Part shown: positions 8,256 to 17,075 of the stretch, piece after piece
How the letters are laid out: each line of letters starts with the position of its first letter
How positions within the stretch are numbered: the stretch's first letter is position 1
Source of the DNA: Agromyces badenianii
Lineage (GTDB): Bacteria > Actinomycetota > Actinomycetes > Actinomycetales > Microbacteriaceae
Assembly (NCBI RefSeq): GCF_003070885.1
Contig: NZ_CP028913.1
Location: forward strand, 2,046,001-2,110,000
Direction of reading: 5' to 3'
Length of the DNA stretch: 64,000 bases
Translations under genes and position numbers: made by a program
Notes under the pieces: generated by a model
Database searches by the model: none
Told to the model about the DNA's origin: nothing
The model's input: only the letters and a program-made list of their open reading frames with translations

Positions 8256-9428
8256 ATGTCATCCATCCGATTCCCGCTGGCAACGACGACGTGGGATTCC
8301 CACGAATACGACGCCATCCAGCGCGTCGTCGAGAGCGGCCGATTCACCATGGGACCCGAGGTCAGGGCCTTCGAGGAGGAGTTCGCGGCCTCCGTCGGCA
8401 GCCGGCACGCCGTGATGGTCAACTCGGGCAGCAGCGCCAACCTCATCGCGCTCACCGCGCTCGTGACGGCTCCGCATATCGACCTGAATCCCGGTGATGA
8501 GGTCATCGTCCCCGCCGTCTCCTGGGCGACGACCTACTACCCCGTCCAGCAGTTGGGCCTCCGGCTGCGCTTCGTCGATGTCGACCTCGACACGCTCAAC
8601 ATCGATCTCGCTGCCGTCGAGGCCGCGATCACGCCGGCGACCAAGGCCGTGCTGGCCGTCAACCTGCTCGGGAACCCGGCAGACCTGATCGGCCTGGCCG
8701 CCCTGTGCGCTCAGCACGGACTGATCCTGATCGAGGACAACTGCGAATCCCTCGGTGCCTCCATCGACGGCAAGCAGGCGGGCACCTTCGGCATCGCCGG
8801 AACGTTCAGCTCGTTCTTCTCTCACCACATCTCCACAATGGAGGGCGGGCTGGTCGTGACGGATGACGACTACGTCCACCAGGCCGCCGTCTCTCTGCGT
8901 GCGCATGGGTGGACACGTGAGCTGCCGTTCGACAACCTCGTACACCCGAAGACCGGAGACAGCTTCGACGACCTCTTCCGGTTCGTGCTGCCCGGCTACA
9001 ACGTGCGGCCGCTCGAGATGTCGGGCGCCATCGGGCGCCAGCAGATCCGCAAACTGCCGGGCTTTGTCGAGGAGCGGCGCCGCAACGCGACTCGCTTCAC
9101 GGAGGCGTTCACCGGCAACGACAACGTGCGCATTCAGCAGGAGAACGGCGAGAGCAGCTGGTTCGGGTTCGCCCTCGTGCTCGAGGGCCCGCTGTCGGGT
9201 CGCCGATCTGAGGTCGTCCGGGCGCTGACCGCTGCCGGGATCGAGAGCAGGCCGATCGTCGCGGGCAACTTCACCCGCAATCCCGTCATGCGCCACCTCG
9301 ACGCGATCGTGCCCGACGCACTCCCCGCGGCCGACCGGATCCACGACGACGGCCTGTTCGTCGGAAATCACCACTTCCCCATCGACGACGAGATCGGCAT
9401 CCTCGCCGAGGTCTTCGACAACCTATGA
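8256..9428 (+). CDS. DegT/DnrJ/EryC1-family PLP enzyme with His in place of catalytic Lys (ColD-like 3-dehydratase)
   Basis: A fold-I PLP enzyme of 390 residues. PLP-contact segments are present: NSGSSAN (56-62), [11 protein letters not shown] (86-96) and EDNCES (160-165). The position that should hold the Schiff-base lysine reads [12 protein letters not shown], with His190/His191 and no lysine. Histidine there marks GDP-4-keto-6-deoxymannose 3-dehydratase (ColD) and the related RfbH/E1 dehydrases, which remove the C3 hydroxyl instead of transaminating. The neighbouring GDP-mannose 4,6-dehydratase would make exactly the ColD substrate. An aminotransferase role (perosamine type) is therefore unlikely. 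Confidence 0.82.
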   Translation: MSSIRFPLATTTWDSHEYDAIQRVVESGRFTMGPEVRAFEEEFAASVGSRHAVMVNSGSSANLIALTALVTAPHIDLNPGDEVIVPAVSWATTYYPVQQLGLRLRFVDVDLDTLNIDLAAVEAAITPATKAVLAVNLLGNPADLIGLAALCAQHGLILIEDNCESLGASIDGKQAGTFGIAGTFSSFFSHHISTMEGGLVVTDDDYVHQAAVSLRAHGWTRELPFDNLVHPKTGDSFDDLFRFVLPGYNVRPLEMSGAIGRQQIRKLPGFVEERRRNATRFTEAFTGNDNVRIQQENGESSWFGFALVLEGPLSGRRSEVVRALTAAGIESRPIVAGNFTRNPVMRHLDAIVPDALPAADRIHDDGLFVGNHHFPIDDEIGILAEVFDNL

Positions 9429-9501
9429 CGGTGGTCACTCTCCGCGCGCCATGGCGCCTGCGGTGAGCGGCGGCCCCGGACAGAAAGCCATTCGATCTGA
9501 C

Positions 9502-10524
9502 ATGGAACCCAAGAGAGCATTCATCACCGGAATCACCGGGCAGGACGGCAGCTACCTCGCTGAACTGCTGCTGTCGAAGGGCTACGAGGTGCACGGCCTC
9601 ATCCGCCGCGCCTCCACCTTCAATACAGTCCGCCTCGATCACCTCTTCCAGGATCCGCACGACCCCGACCATCGCCTCACACTCCACTACGGCGACCTGA
9701 CCGATGGTTCGCGCCTGGTGACGTTGATGGACAGCATCCGACCCCAAGAGATCTACAATCTCGCAGCGCAGTCCCACGTGCGGGTGAGCTTCGACGAGCC
9801 CGAGTACACGGGCGACACCACGGGTCTCGGGACGACCCGCCTCCTGGAGGCGATGAGGCTCGCCGGGCTGGAGAGCCGGTACTACCAGGCGAGCAGCTCG
9901 GAGATGTTCGGCGCGACCCCGCCGCCGCAGAATGAGTCGACGCCATTCTACCCACGATCCCCCTACGGTGCCGCGAAGGTCTACTCCTACTGGATGACCA
10001 AGAACTACCGTGAGGCCTTCGGGCTCTTCGCCGTGAACGGCATCCTCTTCAACCACGAGTCGCCGCGCCGCGGTGAGACCTTCGTGACCCGGAAGATCAC
10101 ACGCGCCGCTGCGCGGATCGCCGCCGGAGTGCAAAGCGAGCTCTACATGGGCAACCTCGATGCCGTGCGCGACTGGGGCTACGCGCCCGAGTATGTCGAG
10201 GCGATGTGGCGGATGCTCCAGCACGACACGCCGCAGGACTACGTCGTTGCTACGAACACAGCGTACACAGTGCGCGACTTCCTCTCCTTCGCCTTCTCCC
10301 GGGTCGGGCTCGAATGGGAGAAGTACGTCCGGTTCGACGAACGTTATATCCGACCGACGGAGGTGGACGCCCTCGTCGGCGACTACGGACTCGCCGAGCG
10401 CGAGCTCGGATGGACCCCTTCCGTCACGACTCCCCGACTCGCTGAGCTCATGGTCGATCACGACGTCAAGGCGCTCGAAGGTGGAGGATCCCACCTGACG
10501 GATACCGTCGACTGGCCCGTCTGA
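9502..10524 (+). CDS. gmd: GDP-mannose 4,6-dehydratase
   Basis: Converts GDP-mannose to GDP-4-keto-6-deoxymannose using bound NADP. The 340-residue protein shows [15 protein letters not shown] (NADP site), [23 protein letters not shown], the catalytic Tyr-x3-Lys in SPYGAAK, and [10 protein letters not shown], all hallmark Gmd motifs. ATG 9502 is chosen because the protein then begins just before the Rossmann strand; the in-frame alternative at 9451 adds 17 atypical residues. It lies 73 bp after the ColD-like gene. Substrate would come from manC at 57-58 kb. A long hairpin terminates the unit. Confidence 0.93.
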   Translation: MEPKRAFITGITGQDGSYLAELLLSKGYEVHGLIRRASTFNTVRLDHLFQDPHDPDHRLTLHYGDLTDGSRLVTLMDSIRPQEIYNLAAQSHVRVSFDEPEYTGDTTGLGTTRLLEAMRLAGLESRYYQASSSEMFGATPPPQNESTPFYPRSPYGAAKVYSYWMTKNYREAFGLFAVNGILFNHESPRRGETFVTRKITRAAARIAAGVQSELYMGNLDAVRDWGYAPEYVEAMWRMLQHDTPQDYVVATNTAYTVRDFLSFAFSRVGLEWEKYVRFDERYIRPTEVDALVGDYGLAERELGWTPSVTTPRLAELMVDHDVKALEGGGSHLTDTVDWPV

Positions 10525-10536
10525 GGCGCCCTCTCA

Positions 10537-10588
10537 CGACGAAAGCGACGCACGCACCACTCCGGTGGTACGTGCGTCGCTTTCGTCG
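10537..10588. terminator. Bidirectional hairpin terminator between gmd and the repeat protein gene
   Basis: A 24-bp stem with one mismatch and a 4-nt loop (TCCG) lies 12 bp after the gmd stop and just past the stop of the convergent gene. It lacks a clear T-tract but its length and position fit a shared terminator. Confidence 0.7.
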
Positions 10589-10595
10589 TCTCGGG

Positions 10596-13025
10596 TCAGG
10601 GAACCGTGACCGTCGTACAACCCAGCAGGACGTTTCCGCCTGCACCGTTGTTGATCGCGTACGCACAGACGTTGTGCGTCCCGGCTGTCGTCGTGACCGT
10701 CGTCCAGAATCCGTGCGTCGGCCCGTACGCCGGGTAAACGTTGCCCACGTCGGTTCGAGCGAGGTTGGCGGTGATACCCACACTGAACGAGTCGACGTAG
10801 ACGTGGACGGCGATCGGCGCCGACGTGTCGGGGTCGATGGCCCATCCGCCGACGTCGATCGCACCGGGCTTGGCGATCGCGGCTTCCAGGCCGCCGAACG
10901 GCGCACGGCCGAGATCGTTGATGTAGTGCCCGGGCACGATCACCGTCGTGCAGCCGAGCAGCGCGGGACCGCCGGGTCCCGTGTTGATGCCGTAGGCGCA
11001 TACGCTGTGGGGCCCGGGGGCGGCAGGAACCTGCTGGGAGTATCCGTGCGCGGCCCCGTACCCGGGGTATGCGGCCCCGACGTCAGCACGGTCGAGCGAT
11101 GCCGTCGTCGCGACGCTGAAGGAGTCGACGTAGACGTGCACCTGGATGGATGCCGCCGTGTCGGGGTCGATTGCCCAACCCGATGCGGTCACTCCCGTCG
11201 CGTCGACGCTCACACCCTCGAGGTACCCGATCGGCACGCGCCCCTTCTCCACGATCGGGGCCGTCACTTGGACCACGCGACAGCCGAGGAGCGAATTCCC
11301 GCCCGCCGCCGTGTTGATGCCGTAGGCGCACACGGTGTGCGTACCCGGCGACGCCGGCATGGTCGCTCCGAATCCGTGCTTCGTCCCGTTCGCGGGATAG
11401 ACGGCCGCCAAATCCGGACGTTCACCGTTCGCGACGACGGCCATGCTGAAGGAGTCGACGTAGACGTGCACCTGGATGGATGCGGCCGTGTCGGGGTCGA
11501 TGGCCCAGCCGGACACCTCGACCTGGCCGACGCCGCCCTTGATCACCTCGAGGTTGCCGACGGGCGCGCGGCCCTTCTCACTCAGTCCGGACGGGTCGGG
11601 GACAACCACCTGCATACAGCCCAACTGGACGTGTCCGCCCGGCCCGGAGTTGATGCCGTAGACGCAAACGGTGTGCGCTCCCGGAGCCGCCGGAACCGTT
11701 TGGCTGAAGCCGTGCTTGGTCCCGTACTCGCTGTACTGGCCGGGGATGGCCGTGGACGCCGCGTTGGCCGTATAGGCCGCGCTGACCGAGTCGACGTAGA
11801 TGTGGATCGTCGACGGCTCGACGGTGTCGGGGTCGAGGGACCATCCGATCGCCTGGATGCCTGACGTGGTCGTCTTGACCTCGGTCAGGGCGCCCACCGG
11901 CGAACCGCTCTTCGCCGTGCGGGGGAAGCAGCCGAGCAGGAGGTTTCCGCCGGGCCCCACGTTGATCGCGTACACGCAGATCGACGTGTTGCCCTCGCCC
12001 TGTGCCGGAACGGACACGTCGAAGCCGTGCAGCCGGCCGTTGCCGTAGGCCGCGGCAACGTCGTCACGCGGCAGGTTCGCCGGGTGCGCCGAGCTGACCG
12101 ATCCGACGTACACGTGGATCGACAGGGATGCCGACGTATCGGGGTCCATGGCCCAGCCTGCCACCCGGAACACGCCCGGCTTCGGCTCGACGAGCTCGAC
12201 GTTCCCGATCGGGTTGTTGCGAACCGTGTCGGTGGGCGAGCCGAACCAGTCGTTGTACATGCGCCAGAAGTTGCGGTTGCCATATGCGCTGCACGCATCC
12301 CCGGTGCCGTAGAGATTGTTGAGCGCCGCTGCATTCGGGGTATACGGCGTGTAGTAGTAGAGCGCAGCAGTCGCCTTATTCTGCACTCGCACGTCTTTCG
12401 TGCCGCAGGCTGCATTCGGGTGGTATCGCACCGCGTTGACCTCGCCGATGCGAATCGAGGTGAACGAGCCTCCGGGGTTGGTGTACCAGGTCAGCTGCCG
12501 ACCGGCGGCGAACACCTGGTTGAAGAAGCCGTAATAGGTGGAATCACAGGAGGACGTATCGGGGCATCCGTATCCCATCGCCTTCCGCATCACCCCATCG
12601 GACGGTGCGGAATCGGTGATCAGGCCCTGCTCCTTCTGGAGCGTAACCAGGATCACTTTGGCGCTCAGACCGCAAGCCTGCTGCACCTTGAAGATGATTC
12701 GCGCCGCTGATTCACCAGCCGCTCCCTGATACGTCGAACAAGTGCCGAAGCTCCAAGTCCGCGTCGGCGTGGTCTCCGTGTACCGCGGCAGGCAGTTCGA
12801 GTTCGCACAACTCCCGACCTTCTGCTCCAAGAATCGCTGGATCTCCGCCTCCGACATGGCAGAGCCGTTGTAGAAGTTGGCGTCACTGATGATGTACCCG
12901 GGGTCGAACTCCGAGCCGGTCACCGCCGCGGCAGGTGCGGGCGCGACTGCGATCGGTACGATCGTTCCACCGACGACAGCCAGCACAGCGAAGAACGCCC
13001 ACGCGATTCTGGTCCTGATCGTCAA
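10596..13025 (-). CDS. Secreted protein with cysteine-rich N-terminal domain and five tandem WAxDPDT repeats
   Basis: The likely start is TTG at 13025, with GGAGG 9 nt upstream, giving 809 residues and a classical signal peptide (arginines, hydrophobic core, cleavage near APAAA). Residues about 38-268 form a cysteine-rich domain containing ILVTLQKEQGLIT, which loosely recalls lysozyme or transglycosylase folds with a catalytic Glu; that is only a guess. Residues 272-809 are five repeats of 103-111 residues. Each has a PxG start, W-A/S-x-DPDT, a HVYVDS strand and two cysteines about 16 apart. Its place in the polysaccharide locus suggests glycan or wall binding. An ATG-like start at 13094 would disrupt the signal peptide. 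Confidence 0.8.
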   Translation of the reverse strand: MTIRTRIAWAFFAVLAVVGGTIVPIAVAPAPAAAVTGSEFDPGYIISDANFYNGSAMSEAEIQRFLEQKVGSCANSNCLPRYTETTPTRTWSFGTCSTYQGAAGESAARIIFKVQQACGLSAKVILVTLQKEQGLITDSAPSDGVMRKAMGYGCPDTSSCDSTYYGFFNQVFAAGRQLTWYTNPGGSFTSIRIGEVNAVRYHPNAACGTKDVRVQNKATAALYYYTPYTPNAAALNNLYGTGDACSAYGNRNFWRMYNDWFGSPTDTVRNNPIGNVELVEPKPGVFRVAGWAMDPDTSASLSIHVYVGSVSSAHPANLPRDDVAAAYGNGRLHGFDVSVPAQGEGNTSICVYAINVGPGGNLLLGCFPRTAKSGSPVGALTEVKTTTSGIQAIGWSLDPDTVEPSTIHIYVDSVSAAYTANAASTAIPGQYSEYGTKHGFSQTVPAAPGAHTVCVYGINSGPGGHVQLGCMQVVVPDPSGLSEKGRAPVGNLEVIKGGVGQVEVSGWAIDPDTAASIQVHVYVDSFSMAVVANGERPDLAAVYPANGTKHGFGATMPASPGTHTVCAYGINTAAGGNSLLGCRVVQVTAPIVEKGRVPIGYLEGVSVDATGVTASGWAIDPDTAASIQVHVYVDSFSVATTASLDRADVGAAYPGYGAAHGYSQQVPAAPGPHSVCAYGINTGPGGPALLGCTTVIVPGHYINDLGRAPFGGLEAAIAKPGAIDVGGWAIDPDTSAPIAVHVYVDSFSVGITANLARTDVGNVYPAYGPTHGFWTTVTTTAGTHNVCAYAINNGAGGNVLLGCTTVTVP
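10599..12212 (-). repeat. Five in-frame tandem repeats of about 310-333 bp
   Basis: The repeats encode residues 272-374, 375-485, 486-595, 596-706 and 707-809 of the secreted protein. Repeats 3 and 4 share about 39 identical bases (starting at 11115 and 11445, exactly 330 bp apart) and a further near-identical stretch, pointing to recent duplication or gene conversion within the array. Confidence 0.85.
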
Positions 13026-13034
13026 CGGTCCCCG

Positions 13035-13039
13035 CCTCC
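13035..13039 (-). promoter_or_regulatory. Shine-Dalgarno GGAGG deciding a TTG start
   Basis: On the minus strand GGAGG is followed by 9 nt and TTG (13025-13023). No other start near the signal peptide has a ribosome site. A TATTCT -10 candidate lies at 13075-13080 upstream. Confidence 0.6.
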
Positions 13040-13175
13040 CAAGAAATGCGCCGCAGCCCCCGCGAAGCACGTTCAGAATAGGACACGAACACATCGATCG
13101 GGGCCAGCGACACTCCTTCCGCGTTGCGCCCGCGGAGCACGCGGCCCACGCGGCACCTGATCAGGGATGACTCGG

Positions 13176-13181
13176 TAGGAT
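13176..13181 (+). promoter_or_regulatory. -10 box TAGGAT of the wzm-wzt operon
   Basis: TAGGAT about 35 nt before the wzm ATG, giving a short leader that carries the GAAGGA ribosome-binding site at 13208-13213. No -35 match is obvious. Confidence 0.4.
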
Positions 13182-13216
13182 CGTTGAGATCCCGATTGAC
13201 TGAATGTGAAGGACAG

Positions 13217-14131
13217 ATGAGCGAAGAGAGCGCGGCCGGCCCCGTACGAACGGTGCCCGAGCCTCTGCAGCGACTCGGACGGGACGCCTCCTTCGCGCGA
13301 GGCACTTGGTCCTCGTTCATCGAGGTGTTCGGGCGGCGCGAGCTTCTCGGTCGCCTCATCAGTCGCGAGATCCGAGCGAAGTACAAGAACAGCAGCCTGG
13401 GCATCGTCTGGTCGCTGATGCGCCCACTCGCTCAACTCCTCATCTACTACGTCGCCATCGGCCAGTTCCTCGGTGCCGCGCGTTCGATTCCCGATTTCGC
13501 GATCTTCGTCTTCACGGGTCTCACGGCGTGGGCCCTGTACTCCGAGATCATCACCGCCGGAACCAACTCCGTGGTCAACAACTCGGGCCTGGTCAAGAAG
13601 GTCTACCTTCCGCGCGAGATCTTCCCGCTCGCCGCCGTCGGCGCATCGTTGTTCAACTTCGCGGTGCAGTTCGGCATCCTGATCGTCGCGACCCTGGTGC
13701 TCGGTCGACCGCCGATCCACGCCGATCTGGCCTACCTCCCGCTCTCGGTCGCGCTGATCCTCGTGTTCGCGACCGCCCTCGCACTCGTCCTGTCCGCGCT
13801 CAACGTGTACCTCCGCGATGTCCAGCACCTCGTCGAGATCCTGCTGCTCGTGCTGTTCTGGGCCTCGCCCATCGTCTACTCGGTCGGATTCGTCCACACC
13901 GCGATCGGCGGCACCATCTGGGAGCAGCTCTACCTCGCCAACCCCGTCACGCTCGCCGTTCTCGGCATGCAGAAGGCGATGTGGATGGCCGGAACGACCG
14001 ACACCACTCAGTACTGGCCTGATGACCTCGCACTGCGCATGCTGGTTGCGACGGGCATCTGCCTGATACTGCTCTGGATCGCGCAGCGGATCTTCTCTCG
14101 CCTCCAGGCCAACTTCGCGCAGGAGCTATGA
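13217..14131 (+). CDS. wzm: ABC-2 polysaccharide export permease (Wzm-like)
   Basis: The 304-residue integral membrane subunit of an ABC exporter for complete lipid-linked polysaccharide. The amphipathic N-terminal region contains ELLGRLISREIRAKYKNSSL, then WSLMRPLAQLLIYYV, the usual ABC-2 entry segment. Six hydrophobic helices follow, with the LSALNVYLRDVQHLVEILL block typical of the family. GAAGGA lies 5 nt before the ATG. The stop overlaps the start of the ATPase gene (ATGA), as is normal for wzm-wzt pairs. Confidence 0.92.
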   Translation: MSEESAAGPVRTVPEPLQRLGRDASFARGTWSSFIEVFGRRELLGRLISREIRAKYKNSSLGIVWSLMRPLAQLLIYYVAIGQFLGAARSIPDFAIFVFTGLTAWALYSEIITAGTNSVVNNSGLVKKVYLPREIFPLAAVGASLFNFAVQFGILIVATLVLGRPPIHADLAYLPLSVALILVFATALALVLSALNVYLRDVQHLVEILLLVLFWASPIVYSVGFVHTAIGGTIWEQLYLANPVTLAVLGMQKAMWMAGTTDTTQYWPDDLALRMLVATGICLILLWIAQRIFSRLQANFAQEL

Positions 14132-15336
14132 CAACAATCACCGACCAGCCGCTCGTCCGCGCTGAGAACGTCTCGAAACGCTTCGTCCTGCACAAGGACA
14201 AGTCGCTCAAGGACCGGGTCCTGTACTGGGGGTCGCGCTCGAAGTCGCGCTCCGAGTTCCTCGCACTCGACGATGTCACCCTCGACATCGCACTCGGGGA
14301 GACCGTTGGACTGATCGGTCACAACGGCTCGGGCAAGAGCACGCTTCTGAAGGTCATCGGCGGCATCATCGAAGCCACATCCGGCGCCGTCTTCCGGCGA
14401 GGGCGGGTCGCTGCGCTCCTCGAACTCGGTGCGGGATTCCACCCCGACCTCTCCGGCCGCGACAACGTCTACCTGAACGCCGCGATCCTCGGGATGACGA
14501 CCGCGCAGACCGATGCCGTCTTCGACGACATCGTCGAGTTCGCGGGCATCGGGGAGTTCATCGACTCACAGGTCAAGTTCTACTCGTCGGGGATGTACGT
14601 GCGACTCGCGTTCGCCGTCGCCGTGCACTCCGACCCCGACCTACTACTCGTCGACGAGGTGCTCGCCGTCGGAGACGAGCCCTTCCAGTTGAAGTGCATG
14701 AACAAGATCCGGCAGTTCCAGAAAGAGGGGCGCACCATCGTCCTCGTCAGCCACTCCGCCGAGCAGGTTGCCGATGTCTGCACCCGCACGGTCGTCCTCG
14801 AAGGCGGCGTTGTCGTGCACGACGGAGACGTCGGCTCCGGCATCCGTATCCTCCGTGAGGGATACGAACGCGATCGCCTGGCAGCTGAGACCGTCGAGGT
14901 GGCGGCGCATCCGGCGGTGGAGATCCTCGGCGTCACCGCCACCACCCACGGCGATCAGCCGCTCGGGACCTCGCCGCTCGAACGCGGCACCGACCTCAAC
15001 ATCACCGTTCATGCACGTGTGAACTCCTCGGTCGAGTGGATCACCGGCTTCACACTGCAGACACCGCTCGGGCAGGCCGTCTACCGGCTCAATTCCGAAG
15101 GCCTCGATCTCGCGCTTCCCACCGAACCCGGCGAGTACGACGTGCGGTTCGAACTGCCAGCGACGAACTTCGGCACGAAGCGGCTGGTGATCAGCGCCGG
15201 GGCTACGACCACACAGGGTGAACCGATCACCCTGCTCGAACCTGCTGGCTTCCTCGACTACGCGGACGACCCCTTCGGAGCGGGAATGGTGCAGTTCGCT
15301 CCCCTCGGGTCGGTGGCGCCGACGACGGCGCGATGA
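14128..15336 (+). CDS. wzt: Polysaccharide ABC transporter ATP-binding protein with C-terminal carbohydrate-binding domain (Wzt-like)
   Basis: Residues 1 to about 240 form the nucleotide-binding domain: Walker A GHNGSGKST (64-72), signature FYSSGM (151-156) and Walker B LLLVDE (172-177), followed by the LAVGD loop. Residues about 250-402 form an extra beta-rich domain like the Wzt C-terminal domain, which recognises the modified non-reducing end of the exported glycan and so sets export specificity. It is coupled to wzm upstream and overlaps the following glycosyltransferase by 4 nt. The extra domain implies that chain length or capping is controlled before export. Confidence 0.93.
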   Translation: MTTITDQPLVRAENVSKRFVLHKDKSLKDRVLYWGSRSKSRSEFLALDDVTLDIALGETVGLIGHNGSGKSTLLKVIGGIIEATSGAVFRRGRVAALLELGAGFHPDLSGRDNVYLNAAILGMTTAQTDAVFDDIVEFAGIGEFIDSQVKFYSSGMYVRLAFAVAVHSDPDLLLVDEVLAVGDEPFQLKCMNKIRQFQKEGRTIVLVSHSAEQVADVCTRTVVLEGGVVVHDGDVGSGIRILREGYERDRLAAETVEVAAHPAVEILGVTATTHGDQPLGTSPLERGTDLNITVHARVNSSVEWITGFTLQTPLGQAVYRLNSEGLDLALPTEPGEYDVRFELPATNFGTKRLVISAGATTTQGEPITLLEPAGFLDYADDPFGAGMVQFAPLGSVAPTTAR

Positions 15337-16214
15337 GCACCCCCGCATCCGCTCGGCCGATCATCGCGATCCTCAGCGTCAGCTACGGATCCGCCAGCGA
15401 GATCGCGAGCATGCTCCGAAGCGTCCGCCGCGCGACCCAGCATCCCACGCTGCTGACAGTAGCGGACAACCTCCCGACCGCCGTCGGCACCGAAGATGCA
15501 GTCGTCCGTGCCGGCGGTCGATACACGCCGTTGCCCGACAATCCCGGCTACGGCGGAGCCATCAATGCCCTGGTTCGCAAGCTGCCGCCGTCGGTCGAGT
15601 GGATCATGGTCACGAACCCCGACGTGCTGTTCCACGATCATGCGATCGATCTGATGCTCGAGGCCGGCATCGCTGACGATCGCATCGGCGCCATCGGTCC
15701 GATGATCCTGAACGACGACGGCACGCTGTATCCGTCCGCGCGGTCGGTTCCAAGTCTCCGCACCGGTGTCGGACACGCGTTGTTCAGCGGCATCTGGCCG
15801 TCCAACCCCTGGACGCGTCGCTATCACTCGTCGCAGGCGACCGACCAAGCACGAGACGCCGGCTGGCTCTCAGGTTCGTGCGTGCTGGTGCGACGCACCG
15901 CCTTCGAAGATATCGCAGGCTTCGACGAGGACTTCTTCATGTACTTCGAAGACGTCGATCTCGGGTACCGTCTGGGCCGAGCTGGCTGGCGCAACCGGTA
16001 CGTCCCTGCGGCGCAGGTCACGCACTCAGGGGGCCACTCGACCACGACGGAATCCTCGGCGATGATCCGCGCCCATCACCGTAGTGCCGCGCGCTTCGTG
16101 GAGAAGAAATACCCTGGTCGGGCATACTGGCCCCTGCGCGCGCCGTTGCTGATCGGCCTCCGAATGCGCTCCCGGCTCGCGGAGCGTCGCGCTCGAAGCT
16201 CAAGAGCCGACTAG
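15333..16214 (+). CDS. wbbL: GT2 rhamnosyltransferase (WbbL-like)
   Basis: A soluble GT2 enzyme of 293 residues with ILSVSYGS at the N-terminus, [17 protein letters not shown] as DxD equivalent, and the C-terminal GSCVLVRR...[15 protein letters not shown] block where ED is the catalytic base region. It resembles mycobacterial WbbL, which adds rhamnose from dTDP-rhamnose to GlcNAc-diphospho-polyprenol to start a wall polymer linker. dTDP-rhamnose genes flank it directly. It is coupled to wzt by ATGA. Its TAG stop interlocks with the TAG stop of convergent rmlA. The acceptor could also be a repeat-unit sugar. Confidence 0.82.
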   Translation: MSTPASARPIIAILSVSYGSASEIASMLRSVRRATQHPTLLTVADNLPTAVGTEDAVVRAGGRYTPLPDNPGYGGAINALVRKLPPSVEWIMVTNPDVLFHDHAIDLMLEAGIADDRIGAIGPMILNDDGTLYPSARSVPSLRTGVGHALFSGIWPSNPWTRRYHSSQATDQARDAGWLSGSCVLVRRTAFEDIAGFDEDFFMYFEDVDLGYRLGRAGWRNRYVPAAQVTHSGGHSTTTESSAMIRAHHRSAARFVEKKYPGRAYWPLRAPLLIGLRMRSRLAERRARSSRAD

Positions 16215-17074
16215 CGGGCGATCAGGTGCCGCAGGTACGCACCGTACCCGCTCTTCACAAGAGGTCCGGCCAGTCCCTCGAGTTCGTCGTCATCGATCCA
16301 CCCGGCACGCCAGGCGATCTCCTCGATGCATCCGATCTTGAAGCCCTGGCGGTCTTCGATCACGCGTACGTACTCCGAAGCCTGCATCATCGACTCGAAT
16401 GTGCCGGTGTCGAGCCACGCCGTTCCGCGATCCAGCACCTGAACGTGCAGCTTGCCTTGACGCAGGTACCGTTCGTTGACCGTGCTGATCTCCAGCTCGC
16501 CACGATCACTCGGCTCGATGGTCTTCGCGATCTGCACGACCGAGTTGTCGTAGAAATACAGTCCCGGAACCGCGAAATTGCTCTTCGGCACTGCCGGCTT
16601 CTCCTCGATGGAGATGGCGGTGTTGTCCTCCGAGAACTCGACCACGCCGTACGCGGTCGGGTTGCTCACCTGGTACGCGAAGATCACGGCACCGTCGATG
16701 TTCGCGTTCGCGCGCAGTGCTGAGCCGAGTCCGGTTCCGTGGAAGATGTTGTCGCCGAGGACGAGCGCCACCGAATCGTCGCCGATGAACTCCTCACCGA
16801 TGATGAATGCCTGCGCGAGCCCATCGGGGCTCGGTTGCACTGCGTACTCGATGGAGATTCCGAGGTCAGAACCGTCCCCGAGCAGGGCACGGAACTGCGA
16901 GTTGTACTCGGGAGTGGTGATGATCAGGATCTCCTTGATCCCGGCCATCATCAGCGTCGACAGGGGGTAGTAGATCATCGGCTTGTCGTAGATCGGCATC
17001 AGTTGCTTCGAGATGCCCTTGGTGATCGGCCACAGCCGAGTGCCGGAGCCGCCGGCGAGGATGATGCCGCGCAT
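16211..17074 (-). CDS. rmlA: Glucose-1-phosphate thymidylyltransferase
   Basis: First enzyme of dTDP-rhamnose synthesis, joining dTTP and glucose-1-phosphate. The 287-residue length is standard. It has [16 protein letters not shown] (pyrophosphorylase signature), [28 protein letters not shown] (metal-binding Asp) and ISIEEKP. It lies 1 bp downstream of rmlC on the same strand, so the two are co-transcribed from the promoter in front of rmlC. The two other rml genes are on the opposite strand 2 kb away. Confidence 0.96.
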   Translation of the reverse strand: MRGIILAGGSGTRLWPITKGISKQLMPIYDKPMIYYPLSTLMMAGIKEILIITTPEYNSQFRALLGDGSDLGISIEYAVQPSPDGLAQAFIIGEEFIGDDSVALVLGDNIFHGTGLGSALRANANIDGAVIFAYQVSNPTAYGVVEFSEDNTAISIEEKPAVPKSNFAVPGLYFYDNSVVQIAKTIEPSDRGELEISTVNERYLRQGKLHVQVLDRGTAWLDTGTFESMMQASEYVRVIEDRQGFKIGCIEEIAWRAGWIDDDELEGLAGPLVKSGYGAYLRHLIAR

Positions 17075-17075
17075 G

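Noticed and set aside
8256-9428. Sugar aminotransferase (perosamine synthase)
   Set aside because: No lysine at the Schiff-base site; histidine there indicates a 3-dehydratase.
10599-12212. Regularly spaced repeats considered as a CRISPR-like array
   Set aside because: Units are over 300 bp, in frame and protein coding; there are no short identical repeats with unique spacers.
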